A stretch of DNA of 64,000 nucleotides, from assembly GCA_026182355.1 (NCBI GenBank), contig JAPFBL010000068.1:1641001-1705000 (forward strand), in the 5' to 3' direction. The notes under the pieces are model-generated. The model was not told the DNA's origin. It worked only from the letters and a program-made list of their open reading frames with translations, and did no database searches. The translations under genes were made by a program, and so were the position numbers. How positions within the stretch are numbered: the first letter of the stretch is position 1; every line of letters starts with the position of its first letter. This stretch comes from Hermatobates lingyangjiaoensis (lineage: Eukaryota > Arthropoda > Insecta > Hemiptera > Hermatobatidae). Positions 57,541-64,000 of the stretch are shown here, piece after piece.

Positions 57541-58299
57541 GGTTGAGGTTGAGTCCGGGGGAAGAAGCGAGCATCAAGTAAGCATATGTATGCCTCCTCT
57601 GAAGCTCTTAGGGTAACTTTATTGTTGGATTCGGGGATCTGTTTCAGGATCTGAACCCTGAAACAGTCATTGAAACTAAGACGTCCATGCGAGTTACGCA
57701 TGGATGGCTACAGGATAGTTACTGCGTTGACCGACTGAAGCCCTATGACCATTCATACGAAGGCTCAACTTATTAGAAGTTAAGCCAACGTAAAAGGAGT
57801 CACACTGAGTGCAATCCAGTCGGTAAACACAGTTGCTCGAGGTACAGGAGGAATTGACCTGAACCGGGTAGGAACTATGGTGGAGAGGGGAATCGAAGGA
57901 AGGATTAGGATTTACAATCAGGCAAGTTTGACAGCCACGGCGTCTACATTGTTTCATTCCAGGAACAGGATTGGAAGGCTGAGGGGAAATATGAGAGAAA
58001 ATGCTTTTTAGATTGGCAGGTTTACGGTAGGAAATAGAAGGGGGTGATTAAAGATGGAAGAAGTAGAAGTAGAAGTAGACAGAATCGGAAAAGACTCCTT
58101 AATAACAGCACGAAGCTTATAAGCGCCAGGGAAGTAGGTTGTCAGGAAGAAGGAAGTGTTACTTCTATCCCTCTTGGGTCTGGGTTGGTGGGAGATGTCA
58201 GCCGGTAAAACACGACTATCAATGAAGGAGCGAGGATAGCCTCGTTCAGAAAATTTGTCCTTTAAGAGGTTAAGGTGATGTCTGCGGTCTTGGAGATCT
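57541..58299 (-). pseudogene. PLE GIY-YIG half gene, inverted copy, frameshifted
   Basis: This is the minus-strand copy of the C-terminal half of the 58.3-59.7 kb protein, with CRRRGC, VYRLDC, YVGLTSNK and LRMNGHR visible. An extra base near 57695 (GCGTAACTCG where the other arm has GCGAACTCG) creates a stop after VAIHA, and a further indel near 57559 follows. It lacks RT catalytic motifs and has no start of its own, so it is a pseudogene. Confidence 0.85.
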
Positions 58300-59695
58300 T
58301 AAAAATCTTTCTCTTCCCTCTACCCTTGATCATCCTCTTCTCATGGTTGCCATGGACGTCACTTCTCTCTATACTTCAATCATTCATTCTGAAGGTCTGG
58401 ACGCTCTGCGATACTTTCTTGATGGCAGAACAGCACCCCTTAATCCTTCCACATCCTTTCTAGTCTCTTTGGCTGATTTCGTGCTACAGCATAATGTCTT
58501 TCAGTTTGAGGGTCGTTATTACCTTCAAACCAGAGGCACAGCTATGGGTACGATTATGGTCCCTTCTTACGCTAATCTTTTCATGGCCAAATTAGAGCAG
58601 GATTTCCTGGCCACCTGTCAACTTCTTCCACTCCTTTATCTCCGTTTTATTTATGATATTTTCTTCATTTGGCCCCATGGCAAACATAACTTAGAACTTT
58701 TCCTACACTCCTTTCAAAATTTCTGCCCCTCCATCACTTTCACTTACGACATCTCCGACAGACTTATCACCTTTCTTGACGTTGACGTTACTTTAGACAA
58801 TGGACACTTCTTGACTTCCGTACATATAAAACCCACCAACTCCCAACAGTACCTCCATTACAATAGTTGCCATCCATCCCATGTTAAAAAGTCTATACCT
58901 CGATCCTTGTCCCTCCGTATTCACAATATCTGCAATAATCTCCAAGACCGCAGACATCACCTTAACCTCTTAAAGGACAAATTTTCTGAACGAGGCTATC
59001 CTCGCTCCTTCATTGATAGTCGTGTTTTACCGGCTGACATCTCCCACCAACCCAGACCCAAGAGGGATAGAAGTAACACTTCCTTCTTCCTGACAACCTA
59101 CTTCCCTGGCGCTTATAAGCTTCGTGCTGTTATTAAGGAGTCTTTTCCGATTCTGTCTACTTCTACTTCTACTTCTTCCATCTTTAATCACCCCCCTTCT
59201 ATTTCCTACCGTAAACCTGCCAATCTAAAAAGCATTTTCTCTCATATTTCCCCTCAGCCTTCCAATCCTGTTCCTGGAATGAAACAATGTAGACGCCGTG
59301 GCTGTCAAACTTGCCTGATTGTAAATCCTAATCCTTCCTTCGATTCCCCTCTCCACCATAGTTCCTACCCGGTTCAGGTCAATTCCTCCTGTACCTCGAG
59401 CAACTGTGTTTACCGACTGGATTGCACTCAGTGTGACTCCTTTTACGTTGGCTTAACTTCTAATAAGTTGAGCCTTCGTATGAATGGTCATAGGGCTTCA
59501 GTCGGTCAACGCAGTAACTATCCTGTAGCCATCCATGCGAACTCGCATGGACTCAGTTTCAATGACTGTTTCAGGGTTCAGATCCTGAAACAGATCCCCG
59601 AATCCAACAATAAAGTTACCCTAAGAGCTTCAGAGGAGGCATACATATGCTTACTTGATGCTCGCTCTTCCCCCGGACTCAACCTCAACCGATAA
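58295..59695 (+). CDS. Penelope-like reverse transcriptase with GIY-YIG endonuclease (5'-truncated, RT site mutated)
   Basis: The 450-codon frame is counted from ATG 58343; the open frame extends upstream to about 58295 in the palindrome junction, so the true start is lost. RT landmarks: DVTSLYT (residues 5-11, first catalytic Asp), RGTAMGTIMVPSYANLFM (64-81), and the dyad region FIYDIFFIW (102-110). PLE enzymes have I/V-D-D there; codon 104 (58652-58654) is TAT, so one catalytic Asp is Tyr. LITFLDVDVT (141-150) and a KKSIPRSLSLRIHNIC thumb (182-197) follow. A CxxxxCxxC cluster (316-324) precedes GIY-YIG: VYRLDC (356-361), YVG (368-370), LRMNGHR (378-384), catalytic Glu in SEEAYI (430-435) and GLNLNR at the end. 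The protein copies element RNA into DNA at a nick made by the nuclease. The nuclease looks intact, the RT dead. It lacks the usual N-terminus and fingers. Confidence 0.88.
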   Translation, partial: DLKNLSLPSTLDHPLLMVAMDVTSLYTSIIHSEGLDALRYFLDGRTAPLNPSTSFLVSLADFVLQHNVFQFEGRYYLQTRGTAMGTIMVPSYANLFMAKLEQDFLATCQLLPLLYLRFIYDIFFIWPHGKHNLELFLHSFQNFCPSITFTYDISDRLITFLDVDVTLDNGHFLTSVHIKPTNSQQYLHYNSCHPSHVKKSIPRSLSLRIHNICNNLQDRRHHLNLLKDKFSERGYPRSFIDSRVLPADISHQPRPKRDRSNTSFFLTTYFPGAYKLRAVIKESFPILSTSTSTSSIFNHPPSISYRKPANLKSIFSHISPQPSNPVPGMKQCRRRGCQTCLIVNPNPSFDSPLHHSSYPVQVNSSCTSSNCVYRLDCTQCDSFYVGLTSNKLSLRMNGHRASVGQRSNYPVAIHANSHGLSFNDCFRVQILKQIPESNNKVTLRASEEAYICLLDARSSPGLNLNR

Positions 59696-59860
59696 TTTAT
59701 TTATGATTTATTTATTTATTTATTATTTTTTATTTATTTATTTATTATTATTTATTTATTTATTATTTTTTATTTTACTTTTTATTTATTATTTTTATTA
59801 ATTTTAATTTGATTTATCTACTTTTTTATAATTTTTTATAGTTATAATTTTTACTCGTTC
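59696..59860 (+). repeat. A/T-rich (TTTA)n-type 3' UTR of the PLE
   Basis: Degenerate ATTTATTT repeats follow the stop codon. The same stretch lies inverted at 57380-57540 in the left arm. It lies between the coding sequence and the terminal ribozyme block. Confidence 0.85.
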
Positions 59861-59995
59861 CTTTTACGTCTTAATTTGGCTCTTCATTTCCTTCCCTCCC
59901 TTCCCCCGCTTGGTGGTAAGTGGTGGGGTACTGGCTGCGGTTTCCGAGTTCAGTACCGCCCTGTCTTCCTGCGGGACTCTTCGCTTTTCGCTCTT

Positions 59996-60037
59996 CGCAC
60001 CTCCTGATGACGACGATTGTCGAAATATCGATGTGAG
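59996..60037 (+). ncRNA. hammerhead-ribozyme-like motif of the PLE 3' end (ATAT subfamily)
   Basis: Core CTGATGA (60004-60010), one extra C, helix II GAC/GTC with a GATT loop (60012-60021), GAAA (60022-60025), self-complementary ATAT (60025-60028), C at H17 (60029), then GATGTGAG (60030-60037). The last pairs with upstream CGCACCTC at six of eight positions, mismatched at two. All essential core bases are kept. It lies 309 bases after the ORF stop. Hammerheads in PLE terminal regions are established; activity of this copy is inferred. Confidence 0.68.
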
Positions 60038-60091
60038 TTATGTCTGTGTCTTTCTGTGTGTTTCCTTCGTTTTTTATTTTATTGTAAAAAA

Positions 60092-60102
60092 GTCCGCTGG
60101 AC
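60092..60102 (+). other. PLE terminal hairpin GTCC-GCT-GGAC
   Basis: A perfect 4-bp stem with a 3-base loop, preceded by six A and followed by CGTTTCTTT and a TA array. It lies 88 bases after the hammerhead core start. Equivalent hairpins lie at 57056, 49374, 11576 (one change), 60358 (GTCC-GTGT-GGAC) and 19631 (GTCC-TTAT-GGAT). I infer a structural mark at the RNA 3' end, perhaps for RT recognition. Confidence 0.6.
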
Positions 60103-60134
60103 CGTTTCTTTAATTTGTATATATATATATATAT

Positions 60135-60400
60135 CTTTAAATTACACAAAAAACGATACAGAAAAAAGTTAAAATACACACTTACTAAATTCAAATTGAC
60201 TCGCGTTTCTTCCATCTATGTGAGGAGATCTCTCTCACTTCGTCCTCTCTCTTTTAGTCATCTTCTCAAGATGAACAACAGTTCAAAATTTTGAATTTAG
60301 TAAGTGTGTATTTTATCTTTTTTCTGTGTCGTTTTTTGTGTAACTTAAAGTGTTATAGTCCGTGTGGACCTTTTCTTCAATAGTATTCTTTCTTTAGTAT
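60135..60400. mobile_element. PLE terminal inverted unit, sister of the 11.7-kb unit
   Basis: The left part (about 60150-60200) is complementary to 60290-60345 (CACTTACTAAATTC against GAATTTAGTAAGTG). The core is decayed (CAAGATGA at 60267-60274, CAAAAT for GAAAT). The hairpin GTCCGTGTGGAC (60358-60369) follows at 91 bases. It shares GGAGATCTCTCTCACTTCGT with 11.81 kb. Another insertion event of a second subfamily. Confidence 0.65.
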
Positions 60401-60414
60401 ATATATACATACTT

Positions 60415-60540
60415 TAACACAGAGAAAAGAACAGAGAAAGACACTATAGAACTCACTTCGATATTTCAAAATCCGTCGTCATCGGGAAGAAGTGCGAAGT
60501 ACTCGCGTTGAGAAGCAAACTGCTACTGTATATATATATC
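60415..60540 (-). mobile_element. PLE 3' terminal piece with hammerhead-like remnant (ATAT subfamily)
   Basis: On the minus strand: CCGATGA (60478-60484), a short stem, GAAA, ATAT, C and GAAGTGAGTTC, then TCTTTCTCTGTTC and TCTGTGTT. It is one base away from the CTGATGA core. TA runs border both sides. Confidence 0.55.
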
Positions 60541-60559
60541 GTTAGAAAACATTACAAGT

Positions 60560-62650
60560 GATCAAATAAAGCGTTAAAGTTTGAAAAATGAGAGGATTCA
60601 CACTCCTCCTGAATTTCATGATCTGCAAATATCATATTATATAGACAAACTTTTTTTTTTTTTGGTTTCTCAGATCCTGGTTGGCCAACCTGTTCATCAA
60701 AAATCCACTATGCTGGAAACCATCCAAGTATAGATTATCTATAGAAACGATGTTTTTATTTACTCAAATATAATATTCCATCACTTATATCTTTCGTCTA
60801 ATAGTCTGTTCTGTTTTCTTTTTTTAGATTGAAAAGTTGTTTGCAGAGCAGAGTAAAAAGACCTTGAACAATAGCAAAGTGGCGGCCAACAACCCCATAA
60901 TAACAATAAATATAAGTAATGGTATAGTCAGTCAGGTGCACACAGTTATTCGACTTATAACTAAAGTCAAGTTCAGTGCCTACAATCATGCCAGAAGCCT
61001 TGCACTACCACTATAGTGTCTACTTTATCTTTCTTTTTTCTTTTACTGGTATAAACGCTATTCATTTTTCTTTTCATTGAATTTAGCATACTAATTAAAT
61101 TTAATTATTTTTAAACTTGTATGCATTGGGTAAGAGGCCCAACAATAAACAGCATCATGTAGCAGCGGTGAACACACACGTCAAGCCCTGCTACCCTGTT
61201 GTTCAAACTTGGTCTAATTCTGCCTTCAGATATTCAAATTCCTTCTGTTTTCATTAAAAAAAGTGTTAAATGTTGTCTTTTCTGATACTCTAATTTCCTT
61301 TTTTCCTATAAATTCACTAGCTCTTTGAAACGTTACTCTCTATCTCCTTCCCACTTACCACCGACTGCCATTTACTTCTATTCAATTCTTCTACATCAGT
61401 GCCATTTACTAAAGACTAACCCTGTTCAATATATAGGTTTCTATTAGATCAATGTAGTTAAGCAAAATCGGACATAGATAGTATTTGGATAGGTAAACAG
61501 CTGTAAACACCACAGCGACATGCTTCATTAGCGATATATATACGTTATACGTATACTTAAAGCATATATATTATCGGTCTTGAAGTTCCAGTATGAGTAA
61601 TTCTCTCCCACTGTTTTTTTTAGTCTTCCTCTGATGACAAATAATCATTAGAACTCATAAACTATGTTTGCATACCTTCAGAAATAAACTTTTTCTAAAA
61701 CTGACTGTAACATTGATTGCAGAATAAGTTTAAGTTTTCCAAAGTATAAGTAAGGTTTTGTAATTGTTTTTACAGCAAGACTATAAATAATGACGGCCTT
61801 TGAACGTTATTACCATTTGTTTTCAACATATCATCCCCACCCCTTCCAAGATGTAAAATATATTGTAAACAAGTTCTGACATTTAAATGATTTACCTTGT
61901 TCTATGTAGCTTCTAATTTTTAGATAACTTATACTTATCAATCTGTATGAGAGAGAAATCGTAGATTTAATATTAGAGTCTTTCGACAACTTCGAGGATG
62001 AAAAAATCAAATAAAGCTGTGGAAGTATTTCTGAAAAAGTCTCCTATATATTAAACGAAATATCTTGAAAATCAAGGTCTTGTTGAAATATATCACAAAT
62101 CAAACTGCAGAAGGTAATATTTCTTTCCAAACAGTATCTTTGATCATAACATAAACTCTGGATTTTTTTAATGAAAGTCTTTACTCCTATTATTAATTGC
62201 AATGACATAAGGAGTATGCAGCATTTTAATGATGTTGTCAATATCCTTGATACTTGTAAAAGTCATCACGATCGTCATCAAGAGGAAAAACTTAGTAATC
62301 AGATTTTGGGGTGTTTGATTCACTAGGAATAAATTACTGTAAATTTCAACATTTAAATTTTAAACAATTGAAAAATTGTCTTTTTGTTTTAATGTATAAT
62401 GTGTCCAGGATTTCTAGGTGGTGTGGGTCGCATCGTATGGAACACCTTCTTTCCCATGTACCACCATCTAACTAAAGAGACAAGTCACCTAAACTTCTTC
62501 ATGCTGTTTAGATTCATTTCCTGAGAGATGGAGGGTAGAATTATGCTCAAATCGCCTTCTGTTTGTAATTAAACAGTGGCCAAGATGGAGAACATCAAGG
62601 AATGATATATAGTGCAAAGTTATATGAACACCACTTAAAAGATAAATAGT
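60560..62650. other. intergenic DNA with one hammerhead-like scrap
   Basis: At 61631-61665, CTGATGACAAATAATCATTA with GAACTCATAAACTATG resembles the 11.85-kb core in decayed form. A GC-balanced patch (about 61140-61220) and another (about 62400-62480) are unidentified. No gene is recognised. Confidence 0.3.
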
Positions 62651-62689
62651 CAATTTACAACTAAAAATTCAACTTTTCTCAGCCCAGAA

Positions 62690-63050
62690 AACAAAATCAA
62701 AATTAGCATTTATTACATAGGCTCAACAACAGCAAGCATGGTAGTTAAAAGCCACCTGCAGAAGAAATCAATCCTCCGACAAAACAACGTCATATATGAG
62801 TACAGTTGTAATCTAGAGAATGAGAGGCCTTAGGATCTACGTACGCCACCACAAGCAAACTTTCATGCAGACTTGGGATGTATATTACTTCAGGAGGACC
62901 CAAAGAGCAAAATACATCCATGCATCAACTGATATTAACAAGAAATATGCTAAACAACTTTGCAGTATACTTAATGAAGAAAACAAGCTACAAATGAAAT
63001 GCTATTTCATTGAGGGCTTTCCCATATTTTACATTACGGGGGTAAACGTG
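62690..63050 (+). pseudogene. Penelope-like element linker and GIY-YIG fragment, different lineage
   Basis: The plus-strand frame reads IYYIGSTTASMVVKSHLQKK, then NNVIYEYSCNLE, resembling the PLE block before the nuclease (usually NVVYxFxCPxGxC). After a stop, a second frame reads RLGMYITSGGPKEQ, SMHQLILTRNML, like the RLxxHLQxGAxKxHxxxxH...LTRxxL segment of other PLE groups. It differs clearly from the 58-kb protein, so at least two PLE lineages have invaded. Stops and a frameshift show it is dead. Confidence 0.55.
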
Positions 63051-63119
63051 AAGATTAGGTCTCTTCCATCAGCATTTTTCCATTTGCTCAATATTTGAAA
63101 CCTTACAGTTATGTACAAC

Positions 63120-63270
63120 TATACGTGATTTAGTAATAATAATAATATATAATATTTTAAAAGTAATAAAATAATGCTATGAACTAATAATTTAATTAAT
63201 AACAAAAGATGGTAATAATAAAAATAATAGTAATAAAGAGATATTAATCTTAGAAGTAATATATAAACTA
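63120..63270. repeat. AAT-rich low-complexity tract
   Basis: Degenerate ATAATAATA repeats. Leucine-rich minus-strand frames here are by-products. Confidence 0.7.
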
Positions 63271-63779
63271 AAAACAACCAATCAGTAGTCAAGGCAGAGA
63301 ATTTACTAGGATTTTCAAATGATATTAAGGTAATATGAAGACAAAACAGGCAGGGAAGAATAAAGAAACTAGTTAAGGCGCTCACAAGGAGCGACATGGG
63401 AGATGGAAGGTAACCACTGCCAGCATACGAGTATAATCTTACCAGGCACAACTTCTAAAAACCTACCATGAGATTATAAAGTCTGGTGTTCAATCCTATG
63501 TTAATTTATTTTTGATATGTTTATGTTTTTATTAGGGGAGTTTTATCTAGTAAAATAATTCTTGAAAACGTCTGAAGCTGACCAAAACATGTCGGCAAAT
63601 ACGAATAAAATCTGTGATGAATTTGTTTATCCTTGTTCCAAATATACAGAGAGCATATATAAGAATAAATAGAAAACTAGTTAAGCTCAAAATAGGCATT
63701 AATTTTGAGAAAACATAACATATATATAAGCCATTATTGAAAACAAATAAAAAAATTAAGAAAATAAATTTAGATAAAA

Positions 63780-63865
63780 GCACACAGAAGTAAAAATAAA
63801 AACTAGCTACAGTATTTTGACATCAGTCGTAAAAGAGGGTAAAGTGAGCTGCTCTGAAGGCAAAC
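63780..63865 (-). mobile_element. decayed PLE 3' terminus with hammerhead-like remnant
   Basis: On the minus strand: CTGATGTCAAAATACTGTAG, AGTTTTTATTTTTACTTCTG and TGTGTGC. It aligns word for word with the 10.3-kb terminus (CTGATGACGAGGACATCGAAA, ATATAGTAGTGAGTTTCTG), with core losses. Confidence 0.45.
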
Positions 63866-64000
63866 CAAGACCTTTAGTCTCCTCCTTGAAAATACTCGGT
63901 CAGTGTTGTTATCTTAGGTACGGAGAGTAGGAAGAAGAAATAACATTTAAGAAAAATTAGAGAAAGAAATATAAATAACTGTTAAATAAATAAAACAAAT

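Larger units (their letters stand above)
57152..60082. mobile_element. Penelope-like element with inverted 5'-truncated partner (large palindrome)
   Basis: The left arm (57152-58299) is a near-identical reverse complement of the right arm (58941-60082). The 641-base middle (58300-58940) carries the RT palm present once only. The right half reads RT, thumb, linker, GIY-YIG endonuclease, A/T-rich 3' UTR, hammerhead and terminal hairpin on the plus strand. The left arm carries the same 3' half on the minus strand. Arms differ by small indels, so the palindrome is not a simple cloning artefact. Inverted partner copies are known for PLEs. No fingers domain or N-terminus is present. Confidence 0.85.

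Noticed and set aside
57152..60082. Palindrome as a library foldback artefact
   Set aside because: The arms differ by several indels (for example near 57559, 57695 and 57228), which an artefactual foldback would not show. Raw reads would settle it.

Overview
The window is AT-rich eukaryotic DNA packed with simple repeats. It carries no recognisable host protein-coding gene and looks like intergenic sequence from a large, repeat-rich invertebrate genome. Clues to lineage are weak: abundant Penelope-like retroelements (PLEs), tRNA-derived SINEs whose tails resemble the TTAGG pentamer, and a decayed DUF4817-type transposon. An arthropod, perhaps a chelicerate, would fit, but the sequence does not prove it.

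The clearest coding element is a PLE at about 57.1-60.1 kb. Its 450-codon frame holds the reverse transcriptase (RT) palm and thumb plus a C-terminal GIY-YIG endonuclease. It is the right half of a 2.9-kb imperfect palindrome whose left arm is an inverted copy of the element's 3' part. The RT dyad is mutated (Asp to Tyr), so this copy is probably dead. Decayed PLE coding pieces lie near 5.7, 12.6, 20.1, 31.6, 34.8 and 62.8 kb.

The most striking pattern is a scattered set of about 20 hammerhead-ribozyme-like sites. They usually lie in short inverted-repeat units next to (TA)n tracts. Each shows a CTGANGA box, a short hairpin and GAAA, followed by a short self-complementary helix III (ATAT, AATT, ACGT, ACGCGT, AGATCT, AGCT or AGGCCT by subfamily), one non-G base, and then a strand that can pair with the sequence before CTGANGA. 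In several subfamilies a GTCC-loop-GGAC hairpin follows at a nearly constant 86-91 bases. These fit 3'/terminal parts of PLEs that would act as dimeric ribozymes.

Other elements: a non-autonomous hAT transposon with intact terminal repeats and an 8-bp target duplication (5.83-7.02 kb, inserted in a PLE remnant); six tRNA-derived SINEs, two with clear target duplications and one composite; a LINE 3' fragment (55.4 kb); two minisatellites (52-bp units at 26.3 kb, 43-bp units at 50.9 kb); many TA, GT, GA and CA microsatellites; and short dispersed repeats. Against the AT-rich background stand several GC-rich, non-repetitive islands (8.2, 9.5, 16.2, 22.6, 23.4, 27.4, 42.4, 46.3, 50.3 and 53.5 kb). 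They have no convincing reading frame and are candidates for conserved regulatory elements.

Layout: 0-1.1 kb hammerhead inverted repeats; 1.1-5.5 kb AT-rich with one SINE; 5.5-7.4 kb PLE remnant, hAT and SINE; 7.4-10.3 kb islands; 10.3-13 kb hammerhead/PLE cluster; 13-17 kb SINE and dispersed repeats; 17.5-20.2 kb hammerhead/PLE cluster with microsatellites; 20-30 kb islands, composite SINE and minisatellite; 30.5-36 kb PLE/hammerhead cluster; 36-45 kb largely empty; 45-52 kb palindromes, minisatellite and islands; 52-56 kb DNA transposon and LINE remnants; 56.6-63.9 kb PLE-dominated.
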